Assembly: GCF_002029235.1 (NCBI RefSeq)
Contig: NZ_MZGV01000001.1
Coordinates: 248,001-312,000, forward strand
Direction of reading: 5' to 3'
Length of the DNA stretch: 64,000 nt
Source: Clostridium oryzae
GTDB taxonomy: Bacteria; Bacillota; Clostridia; Clostridiales; Clostridiaceae
Made by a program: the position numbers and the translations under genes. Numbering within the stretch: the stretch's first letter is position 1; each line of letters begins with the position of its first letter. The notes below the pieces were generated by a model. That model had not been told where the DNA came from, searched no databases, and saw only the letters and a program-made list of their open reading frames with translations. Shown here in pieces: positions 1 through 7,161 of the stretch.

Positions 1-575
1 TTCACAAAGAGTGCTTAATAGAAGCGAATGATTTATCATTGTCTTATGGAGATAAAGAAGTATGCAGTAATCTTAATTTCAGAGTCAATATTGGTGATAG
101 AGTTGCCATTATCGGAAAAAATGGGAGTGGTAAGTCTAGTATCCTAAAATTGATTAATGGAGATGATATTAAATTTACCGGAAATTTTATGCTAGCAAGT
201 GGACTAAAAATTTCTTATATTTCGCAAGATACTTCATATTTAAAAGGTAATCTATCTGAATTTGCCTATAATAATAAGATCGATGAAACTCTATTTAAAA
301 CGATTCTTCGTAAACTGGATTTTAATAGAGAGCAGTTTGATAAGAACATGGTGGATTTTAGTGCTGGTCAGAAAAAGAAAGTACTAATTGCTAAAAGCCT
401 TTGTGAAAGTGCACATTTGTATATATGGGATGAGCCATTGAACTATATTGATATTTTTTCACGTATCCAAATTGAAAAAATGATTTTGGAATATTGTCCT
501 ACACTATTGTTTGTGGAGCATGATGATGCTTTTTGCAATAATATTTGTACGAAAAATATTAATTTAGGTTTGTAG
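1..575 (+). CDS. lsa(E): Lsa(E)-type ABC-F ribosomal protection protein, C-terminal part (5' end outside window)
   Basis: This is the second half of an ABC-F ATPase, the cytosolic proteins that dislodge antibiotics (lincosamides, streptogramin A, pleuromutilins) from the ribosome. The frame is open from base 3 without a start, so the gene begins before the window. A Walker A motif (GKNGSGKSS), an ABC-F style signature (FSAGQKKKV) and a Walker B ending in WDEP followed by a switch His (VEHDD) make one complete nucleotide-binding domain. No membrane segment is present, which separates it from exporters. The assignment to Lsa(E) rests on remembered family sequence and on the neighbour: lnu(B) follows after 53 bases, the arrangement known from the aadE-spw-lsa(E)-lnu(B) cluster of Gram-positive bacteria. 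Other Lsa variants cannot be excluded from half a protein. Confidence 0.85.
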   Translation, partial: HKECLIEANDLSLSYGDKEVCSNLNFRVNIGDRVAIIGKNGSGKSSILKLINGDDIKFTGNFMLASGLKISYISQDTSYLKGNLSEFAYNNKIDETLFKTILRKLDFNREQFDKNMVDFSAGQKKKVLIAKSLCESAHLYIWDEPLNYIDIFSRIQIEKMILEYCPTLLFVEHDDAFCNNICTKNINLGL

Positions 576-628
576 AGATTTTGAGTTGCCACAATAACTA
601 AAAGATATTTACATGAAAGGGTGAAGAA

Positions 629-1432
629 ATGTTAAAACAAAAAGAATTAATTGCAAACGTTAAGAATCTTACTGAGTCAGATGAACGAATTACAGCTTGT
701 ATGATGTATGGATCGTTTACCAAAGGAGAAGGTGACCAATACTCTGATATAGAGTTCTATATATTTTTGAAAGATAGTATAACCTCGAACTTTGATTCAT
801 CCAACTGGTTGTTTGACGTAGCTCCGTACTTGATGCTTTATAAAAATGAGTACGGAACAGAGGTAGTTATTTTTGATAATCTTATACGTGGGGAATTTCA
901 TTTCCTTTCTGAAAAAGATATGAACATAATCCCCTCGTTTAAAGATTCAGGTTATATTCCTGATACGAAGGCTATGCTTATTTACGATGAAACAGGGCAA
1001 TTAGAAAATTATTTATCAGAGATAAGTGGTGCAAGACCAAATAGACTTACTGAAGAAAATGCTAATTTTTTGTTGTGTAATTTCTCTAATCTATGGTTGA
1101 TGGGAATAAACGTTCTAAAAAGAGGAGAATATGCTCGTTCATTAGAACTCTTATCACAACTTCAAAAAAATACACTACAACTTATACGTATGGCAGAAAA
1201 AAATGCTGATAATTGGCTAAACATGAGTAAAAACCTTGAAAAAGAAATTAGCCTTGAAAATTATAAAAAATTTGCAAAGACCACTGCTCGATTAGATAAG
1301 GTAGAATTATTTGAAGCCTATAAAAATTCTTTGCTATTAGTTATGGATTTGCAAAGTCACCTTATTGAACAATACAACTTAAAAGTTACACATGACATTT
1401 TAGAAAGATTGTTGAATTACATTAGTGAATAG
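629..1432 (+). CDS. lnu(B): Lincosamide nucleotidyltransferase Lnu(B)
   Basis: A 267-residue enzyme that inactivates lincomycin and clindamycin by transferring an AMP group from ATP to a drug hydroxyl. The nucleotidyltransferase signature is visible at residues 28-42: Gly-Ser, then Asp40 and Glu42 in SDIEFYI, which bind the metal. Length and sequence agree with Lnu(B) as I remember it, essentially along the whole protein. The ATG has an AGGGTGAAG ribosome site 8 bases upstream. It follows the lsa(E)-like gene after 53 bases, so the two are probably co-transcribed and together cover lincosamides, streptogramin A and pleuromutilins. The gene looks intact. Its presence next to a broken recombinase fits recent acquisition on a mobile element. 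Confidence 0.93.
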   Translation: MLKQKELIANVKNLTESDERITACMMYGSFTKGEGDQYSDIEFYIFLKDSITSNFDSSNWLFDVAPYLMLYKNEYGTEVVIFDNLIRGEFHFLSEKDMNIIPSFKDSGYIPDTKAMLIYDETGQLENYLSEISGARPNRLTEENANFLLCNFSNLWLMGINVLKRGEYARSLELLSQLQKNTLQLIRMAEKNADNWLNMSKNLEKEISLENYKKFAKTTARLDKVELFEAYKNSLLLVMDLQSHLIEQYNLKVTHDILERLLNYISE

Positions 1433-1770
1433 GAGAGTAACGTTATTTACAGTATTGGGTACTGAAAATTAACAGCATACCTCAGTTTTTCAAAAAACAG
1501 CGAAGCCTATGGATATGTTTCCGTCTACCGATAGTGTAAAAAACGCAGTAGATATGTTTCCGAGAACGGACATAATCAAATGACATTCATTCTATCCTCT
1601 CAAGCCATGTTGAGACGGTTGTATTGATGTCACGCATATCTGGCAATTCGTAAATTTCAAAAACACAATATCTTGTGTCTTGAGGCTTGAAATATATTAT
1701 TATAGCCTACTTATCATTTTATCGTAAGAGAACACATAGATAGGCTAAACAAAGATGAGGAGGTGGACTG
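1433..1770. other. 338-base gap, no gene recognised
   Basis: No plausible coding frame was found between lnu(B) and the recombinase remnant. The tail carries the ribosome site (GAGGAGGTGG) of the recombinase pseudogene. The stretch may be a junction between the imported resistance pair and older island DNA, which is inference only. Confidence 0.4.
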
Positions 1771-2684
1771 ATGGATTCAAAAATCTGGTATATTCCGGCA
1801 AAAAGCGACCGCTTTGAAAAGCCTGTCTGTATTTATTGCAGGGTCAGTACAACCAAAAAAGAACAGTTGTATAGCCTTGTTGTGTAGATTTCCGCTTTAA
1901 CAAGAGCAGTTGCAAACGTCAGTCAGTGGAGATTGACAGATGTGGATATTGGATCAGCCAAAGGCGACGTTCCACGTCGAGAATTTGAGCGATTGAGGAA
2001 TGCGAAGCTCACAACATCTCTGTTGTTCTGATAAAAAGCATCAGCAGGTTTGGCAGAGATACCGTTGAAACAACTTTCTGCATTAAACAGATTAAAAGCT
2101 GCCAGAGTCAGGGTGATTTTTGAGCAGGAGAATGTGGATACCGATGAGGTTGACAGCAATCTTATGATTTCAGCGATGGAGCCTGTTGCGTAGGCAGAAA
2201 ATGAAAGTCGCAGCGAAAATATCCGTATTGGACTTGCACATTTAGAGCAGCAAACGGTACATCAGAATTTTATAAGCGAAAGCTGTACGGATATGCCAAG
2301 GGCAAAGATGGTGAGCTTGTTATTGATGATGAACAGGCAAAGGCGGTTCGAGATATCTTCCGTTGGTATCTTGATGGTGCCAGTGTGCTTGACATTATCA
2401 AAAAGCTTTCGGATGAAGGTATTCCATCCCCTACCGGAAAGGAAAAGTGGAATAAGCGTGCTATTAAAAAGATGCTTGAAAATGAAAAATATATTGGTAC
2501 TGTAACACTGTTGGATTCGGCTACACAAGAATATGAGTACCAGATGAAAGAGTGCATTCTATCGATTATTACCGAAAGTGATTTCAGGGCGGTACAGGAA
2601 GAAAAGAAGAAGCGAAGCAACATCATCACTGATGATCACGGCACGCATCGCAGCAGTAAAAAATATAGTTCGAAGAAGAGATAA
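1771..2684 (+). pseudogene. Broken large serine recombinase
   Basis: Remnant of a site-specific serine recombinase of the transposon/ICE integrase type. The start (ATG with GAGGAGGTGG upstream) leads into the catalytic N-terminus, with the YCRVS motif carrying the nucleophilic Ser. A TAG stop interrupts it near base 1888. Further on, other frames carry an LxxAKGDVPRREFER-like stretch, then at 2260-2684 the recombinase domain (YAKGKDGELVIDDEQAKAV, DEGIPSPTGKEKW, MLENEKYIGT). At least three frames are needed to follow the homology and the C-terminal part is missing, so no active enzyme is expected. It probably marks the integration machinery of the element that brought the resistance genes. Confidence 0.85.
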
Positions 2685-2717
2685 CAAAATTTGAATTTGA
2701 AGGAGGAAATACATCTT

Positions 2718-3299
2718 ATGAATATCTTGGTGTTAAACGGTAGTCCACACCCTAATGGGAATACGGTAGCTATGATAAATGCGTTTGCAGAAGGTGCAAG
2801 GGAAAAAGGACACTCTGTTGAGGTTATCAATATTTACGGAAAGAAGATCACAGGATGTCTTGGATGTGAATACTGCCATAATAACGAATATGGTATATGT
2901 GTGCAAAAGGATGATATGCTGGAGATATACGAGGCTTTAGAGTCAACGGAGGTCATGATTCTTGCTTCCCCGATGTATTTCCACAATATCAGCGGGCCAC
3001 TTCAGTCGGTGATAAGCCGAATTTACGCTATGGGCAAACTGAAACACCTTAAAAAGTGCGGTATGTTGCTAAGCAGCAGAATCGATGGGATATATGCAGG
3101 AATTACGGAAATCCACAGGACAACGGTAAGAATCATGGGCGTGGAAGATATTGGGATTATTACATCTGTTGGAGATGAAAACTCTGTTGCCGAGAGAAGA
3201 AAGGAAATCATTGAGGCAGGAATTGTATCAGGACAGGTGAATGAAGAAAAATCGAAGAAAAAGCTGGAAGAAATTCGTGAGTTCGGCAGGAATCTTTAA
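2718..3299 (+). CDS. NADPH-dependent FMN reductase / flavodoxin-like protein
   Basis: A 193-residue flavoprotein of the NAD(P)H-dependent FMN reductase (flavodoxin fold) family. The N-terminal phosphate-binding loop LNGSPHPNGNT, the CLGCEYCHNN cysteine pair and the LASPMYFHNISGP segment around the flavin are typical of the iron-sulfur flavoprotein/azoreductase-like branch common in Clostridia. The ATG at 2718 is preferred over an in-frame upstream start at 2691 because AAGGAGG lies 12 bases before it and the conserved strand begins with MNILVLNGS. Physiological electron acceptor unknown; quinone, nitro or azo compound reduction is usual in the family. It follows the recombinase remnant by 33 bases and may have been mobile cargo. 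Confidence 0.85.
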   Translation: MNILVLNGSPHPNGNTVAMINAFAEGAREKGHSVEVINIYGKKITGCLGCEYCHNNEYGICVQKDDMLEIYEALESTEVMILASPMYFHNISGPLQSVISRIYAMGKLKHLKKCGMLLSSRIDGIYAGITEIHRTTVRIMGVEDIGIITSVGDENSVAERRKEIIEAGIVSGQVNEEKSKKKLEEIREFGRNL

Positions 3300-3485
3300 C
3301 CTATTGAGCATACAGACAACTCCCAGTTTGCAGGACTGTTGGGCTTGCAAATAGCCTACTCTATCGAGACAACAGATTTTTGATACCCATTCTCGTAATT
3401 GAACCGTTTGATGAGAAAAACTGTAAGGCAATAGGAAAAGTACTTACAAAGGGAATTTGCTTGTAAACAAGACATTAACAGTTGG

Positions 3486-3857
3486 ATGGAATTGCTAGAA
3501 TTGGTTAAACATAATTTTCCGGGTTTAGAAAAGGAAGTTTATAAAAAAGGGCTTCAAGTAAGTATCATGGAAAAGGAAGCATTGGTAGCGAAAGAAAATG
3601 GACTAGTGATAGGGGCCTTAGCTTTTTCCAATGATAGTAAAGAACTAGTTTTTTTAGCGGTTGATCCAGAATATCGTAAAATGGGAATTACGCAGAATTT
3701 GATAAAAAAGATGGCATCTTTATTTCCAACAGGAACGCAGTTAAGTGTTATTACATATAGAGAAGATGACTTGCACGGGCGCGCTGCAAGAAAGCTGTAT
3801 CAGAATTTCGGGTTTAAATGCGGTGAATTGCTTACAGTATTTGAATATCCATGTTAA
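3486..3857 (+). CDS. GNAT-family acetyltransferase, probably shortened at the N-terminus
   Basis: A 123-residue protein with the GNAT acetyl-CoA-binding core: the strand-loop FLAVDPEYRKMGIT (motif A, RxxGxx) at about residues 58-71 and the C-terminal KLYQNFGFK helix. The N-terminus is short. The same frame stays open upstream to a stop at 3432, and the 17 codons before the ATG read like family sequence (FACKQDINSW), but no start codon or good ribosome site lies there. Either translation begins at 3486 with a clipped domain or the gene is a 5'-truncated remnant. Substrate unknown. Confidence 0.6.
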   Translation: MELLELVKHNFPGLEKEVYKKGLQVSIMEKEALVAKENGLVIGALAFSNDSKELVFLAVDPEYRKMGITQNLIKKMASLFPTGTQLSVITYREDDLHGRAARKLYQNFGFKCGELLTVFEYPC

Positions 3858-3940
3858 AGATTGGTTTATACTGTTTGATAAACGTTTCAATCTACTAACC
3901 TGATATACTTATCAGAGCGAGTTTTTCTGATGGTTATCCT

Positions 3941-4010
3941 TCCGCCAAGGCTCTACCATGTTCAAACGACATCTTTTTTGATCGTTCAAGGCATGTGGAG
4001 GTTTGCGTTG
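3941..4010. repeat. ~70-bp dispersed repeat, copy 1
   Basis: This stretch shares a block with bases 20532-20600: CCGCCAAG, then a variable dozen bases, then GTTCAAACGACATCTTTTTT, GA(T/C)CGTTCAAGG and CATGTGGAG. Weak self-complementarity (CTCTACCATG with CATGTGGAG) suggests a hairpin. The rest of the 3858-4212 gap shows no gene. Confidence 0.7.
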
Positions 4011-4212
4011 AAATATGTCCAAGAGAATAAGAATTGATATAGTTCAATTTTTTGCTCATCCCATTTTCAATATCTGTTGGAGCGTAACCGACAATTGCCT
4101 TGGATATTTATTTTAAGCGTTATAAAGTTAGTTCATCGTATTGGAGTAATATAAATCGTAAATGGGGCATTTCTTTTCATAATATTTATTGCGGAAATTT
4201 TTATGAAAATTC

Positions 4213-4243
4213 TTGACCTTCCAGTAGCTGGACCTTTTAGAAT
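4213..4243 (+). promoter_or_regulatory. MerR-type promoter of the creatininase-merR operon
   Basis: TTGACC (4213-4218) and TAGAAT (4238-4243) are separated by 19 bases, the over-long spacer of promoters that MerR regulators untwist. The spacer contains the dyad CCAG-TAG-CTGG. The operon's own MerR protein is the obvious candidate regulator. Confidence 0.65.
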
Positions 4244-4273
4244 GATATTATCATTATTTTAGGAGGATTTATT

Positions 4274-5119
4274 ATGATACAAAATGTAATGGAAATAAGA
4301 TGGAATGATCTGCAGGAAATGGATATGAATAAGACGGTTCTTTTTATAGGAATTGCTCCTATTGAGGAACATGGCAGACATTTACCACTAGGTGTTGATA
4401 TTTATGAAACACAGTTTTGGATGGATAATACTATGAAGAAACTGGAAAACGAATTTAGTGAGTATACATTTATTACATTGCCTGTCATACCTTATGGTCA
4501 TGCAGTAATGAATGGTTTTCGTGGTAATATTCACCTATCACAGAAATTGTTCTACGATTTGATTCTTGCTACACTTCGTAATGTGGTTGAATGGGGAGTT
4601 AAGAATATCATTGTGATTTCAGGACATGCTGATCCAAGGCATACAATTGCTATCGAGCAAGCCTGCGAAAGTATTAAAAAAGAGAGCGGTGTGATTGCTT
4701 TTGCCCCTATGGGAGCTATTTTTTCAGGTAAAGTTTTATTGAAAACAGAAGATGCTATATGTGTGGAGAAACAAATGAAACAATTTTCAGATGATTTTCA
4801 TGCAGGATGGATTGAAACCTCAAATATGCTTGAAATCAGACCTGATCTTGTTCATGACAATTACAAGGATCAGCCAGATATTAAGATAAATGGAAGAGAT
4901 ATGATTATTCCACAAGTAGTCAGTGCTGCAACAAAAGATTATGGACATCTTGGATGTCCGAAAGAAGCTTCTAAAGAAATTGGGAGAATACTTAATGAAT
5001 GGACGATACAGAGGATTATGCATTGTGTAGCAGCCTATCTCAGAAGAACAGATTATGATATATACGAGCATCATCAATTATACAATATTCCCTCATTAAG
5101 GGTTAAGGAGGAAAATTAA
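4274..5119 (+). CDS. Creatininase-family amidohydrolase
   Basis: A 281-residue cytosolic protein of the creatininase family (metal-dependent amidohydrolases that also include formamide hydrolases of riboflavin/F420 and mycofactocin pathways). The metal motif is clear: PIEEHGRHLPLGVD gives Glu31, His33 and Asp42, with the family's 9-residue spacing, and GHAD gives His118 and Asp120 where creatininase has His-x-Glu. RGNIHLS around residue 84 is another conserved segment. The last Glu-to-Asp change is unusual and may alter metal or substrate choice. Ribosome site AGGAGG precedes the ATG. The stop is directly followed by the merR start, so they form an operon. Substrate unknown. Confidence 0.8.
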   Translation: MIQNVMEIRWNDLQEMDMNKTVLFIGIAPIEEHGRHLPLGVDIYETQFWMDNTMKKLENEFSEYTFITLPVIPYGHAVMNGFRGNIHLSQKLFYDLILATLRNVVEWGVKNIIVISGHADPRHTIAIEQACESIKKESGVIAFAPMGAIFSGKVLLKTEDAICVEKQMKQFSDDFHAGWIETSNMLEIRPDLVHDNYKDQPDIKINGRDMIIPQVVSAATKDYGHLGCPKEASKEIGRILNEWTIQRIMHCVAAYLRRTDYDIYEHHQLYNIPSLRVKEEN

Positions 5120-5875
5120 ATGTATAGTATTGGCCAGTTTTCTGTAATGTTTCAATTAAATAAAAAAACCCTAAGATACTATGATGATATTGGATTATTT
5201 AAGCCGGCTTTTGTTGATAATAATAATCAATACAGATATTATAAAGAAGAACAGATTGCTGTGATGAAAGAAATTATTAGGCTTAAAGATATTGGAATTC
5301 CTTTGGATTTGATTAGTAAAATATTAAATAGTCAAGAGGACACGCAGATAACGGAGTGTTATGACATACGTTTACGTGAAATAGAGGAAGCGCAGAGTTT
5401 ATTAGAAAAGCAAAAACAACTGATTCTCAATTATAAAAAACAGAGCGAATATATAACTGACAAACCCTCTTTTAATATTGAAAAGGGATACTTTATCGAA
5501 AAAGGTTTTGTTTACTATATGAGCATAAACTCCGGAATGGAAGATATACAAAAAAATATCGGACTATTTTATGAAAACGCAAAAGGAATTTACTTGAAAG
5601 GATCACATATTTTTAAAATGAATATTGATGAAAACTCTGATAGCATTTCGGAAATATTTGCTTATACCATTAACGAAGATAATGATAGAGTTCGAAATCA
5701 AGTAAGGGAATTATGTATTAAGGTCGAATGTGAAGAAATGAAGCTGAAAGCTGAAGGTTATCAAGCATTATTTGAATATGCAGAAAAAAATAGTTTATCA
5801 ATTAAGAATATATACGAGAAATATAAAATGGAAAAAGGTAAAATGAGCCTAACAATATTAACAAGTATTGAATAA
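5120..5875 (+). CDS. MerR-family regulator with effector domain
   Basis: A 251-residue one-component regulator. Residues 1-70 form the MerR winged helix (YSIGQFSVMFQLNKKTLRYY, then GLFKPAFVDNNNQYRYY), and residues 75-115 a dimerising coiled coil (LREIEEAQSLLEKQKQLI). The C-terminal ~130 residues look like a GyrI-type small-molecule pocket, though this is weakly supported. Its ATG abuts the creatininase stop (TAAATG), so translation is probably coupled. The operon promoter has the 19-bp spacer of MerR targets, so the protein probably controls itself and the creatininase in response to an unknown ligand. Confidence 0.85.
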   Translation: MYSIGQFSVMFQLNKKTLRYYDDIGLFKPAFVDNNNQYRYYKEEQIAVMKEIIRLKDIGIPLDLISKILNSQEDTQITECYDIRLREIEEAQSLLEKQKQLILNYKKQSEYITDKPSFNIEKGYFIEKGFVYYMSINSGMEDIQKNIGLFYENAKGIYLKGSHIFKMNIDENSDSISEIFAYTINEDNDRVRNQVRELCIKVECEEMKLKAEGYQALFEYAEKNSLSIKNIYEKYKMEKGKMSLTILTSIE

Positions 5876-5993
5876 TGAAAATTTACTTGAATTATTATTT
5901 TCAAAAAGGTACAATTGAAGGAATTAAGAAGTTGAACCGCGTTGTCTATGAGATGACAATTATCAAATTGTGTGGAAAATAAGGAGGATTGTA

Positions 5994-6430
5994 ATGAGCA
6001 TTGAATTTGGCATGCCCACTTTAATTGAACTGGCAGGTTTGGAGGAAAATGCTAAGCTTTGCAATGATACGGTTAAACAATCTTTAATAATTGCAAAGAG
6101 TTGGAAATTCCACTTTTAAACATGCATATGAATAAAGGGGTTTATTTTACGCTTTCAGATCAAAAAATATTTCTATTTGATAAATATCGAGATATATATT
6201 TAAAGAACATTCAATATTTCAAAGGTATGTGTGAAACTCTGATTGATGGGGACAACATCAATATAGCCATAGAAAATTCGGAAAAATATCTAAGAATCCT
6301 TGATTTTAGGCACTTTGAGAGGCTTTTTCAGTTTTCACAAAGTGACCGAAAAGGGAAGAAAAAAGCAATTTCTGATGGGATGAACGTGTCAGTGGTATTA
6401 GATATGGTGTCCGGGAACACATCTGAGTAA
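5994..6430 (+). pseudogene. Broken sugar phosphate isomerase/epimerase-like TIM barrel
   Basis: A good start (AAGGAGG then ATG at 5994) gives MSIEFGMPTLIELAGLEENA, the N-terminus of a xylose-isomerase-like TIM barrel. After about 35 codons the homology continues in another frame from 6101 (IPLLNMHMNKGVYFTL, then LFDKYRDIYLKN and IAIENSEKYL), which is the middle of the same barrel. The N-terminal third is shortened and the C-terminal metal-binding strands are lost; the end of the frame (after about 6340) no longer resembles the family. It is a decayed gene with an internal deletion, a frameshift and a 3' loss. Confidence 0.65.
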
Positions 6431-6540
6431 GGTTAATATTTTTACTATTTTTCATTATTCAACTAAATAAGAACATGTCGTGAGACCGTTTGTTTTCAAG
6501 CTAATTGAGAATGGATGGTCTCTTTTTGTTTTCAGAAATT

Positions 6541-6960
6541 TATTTTAGAAAGGACGTCGTTCCGGATATGGGTGCAAAAATGAAGGAGTATTCTTCTTCG
6601 CAAGAAGAGGTTCAGACAGAAGGCAATACGAATACACAGGTGGATGAAATCAAGAATTTAAGGCTAAATCAGCTAGTAAATTTCAAAGATCATCCGCCTT
6701 ACCTACCTCATCTCTAAAATCCTAGACATGGTCGATGAAGGTAAAATAGCTTTCACAATAGCAGTAGAACTTTCTTATCTAAAGGAAGAAGAACAATATG
6801 AATTACATGCAGTTATGGATATAGAGCAGTGCACACCGTCATTGTCACAGGCAAATCGTTTGAAGCGAATGAGCCAGAAAGGAGAATTGGATACGGATGA
6901 AATGTACAATATCTTAGGAGAGGAAAAACCGAATCAGAGGGAACAGATTAAGAGCAGTGT
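6541..6960 (+). pseudogene. Broken ParB-like partition gene from an integrative element
   Basis: Two fragments of a ParB/Spo0J-like protein of the kind carried by clostridial conjugative elements. Bases 6565-6700 encode DMGAKMKEYSSSQEEVQTEG and LRLNQLVNFKDHP, the start of the ParB nuclease-like domain. In another frame, 6705-6955 encode ISKILDMVDEGKIAF and LSYLKEEEQYEL, the DNA-binding helical part. The catalytic middle is deleted at about 6695 and the C-terminus is replaced by unrelated sequence. It indicates that an integrative or mobilisable element once lay here. Confidence 0.65.
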
Positions 6961-7066
6961 TGCTCACAATATTAAAGTGGATAACAATGATCATTTTAGG
7001 AGCACTAAGACTGTGCCTAGAACTGGCAAAGGTTACGCTGCTTCTGTTTGGACTTGTTGCAAGAGT

Positions 7067-7097
7067 TTGACTTTGACGTTAGGTCAAGTGATATAAT
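7067..7097 (+). promoter_or_regulatory. MerR-type promoter of the large MerR fusion gene
   Basis: TTGACT (7067-7072) and TATAAT (7092-7097) are 19 bases apart. The spacer holds a dyad, ACTTTGAC-GTTA-GGTCAAGT when the -35 edge is included. Spacer length and dyad position are those of MerR-activated promoters, so self-regulation by the following gene is likely. Confidence 0.7.
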
Positions 7098-7124
7098 CAT
7101 AGCAGAATGATAAGGAGGGAGGGT

Positions 7125-7151
7125 ATGTGTCAACTAAAGTGTCTAAGTTAG
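7125..7151 (+). CDS. Eight-codon upstream reading frame (leader peptide MCQLKCLS)
   Basis: A nine-codon frame including its stop, with an almost ideal ribosome site (AAGGAGGGAGGGT) right before its ATG. It ends in TAG, and that stop overlaps the GGAGGG ribosome site of the large MerR gene, whose ATG is 10 bases further on. Ribosomes finishing the leader would land on the downstream start, so it could couple or tune translation. Function is inferred from position only. Confidence 0.45.
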   Translation: MCQLKCLS

Positions 7152-7161
7152 GAGGGACGTA

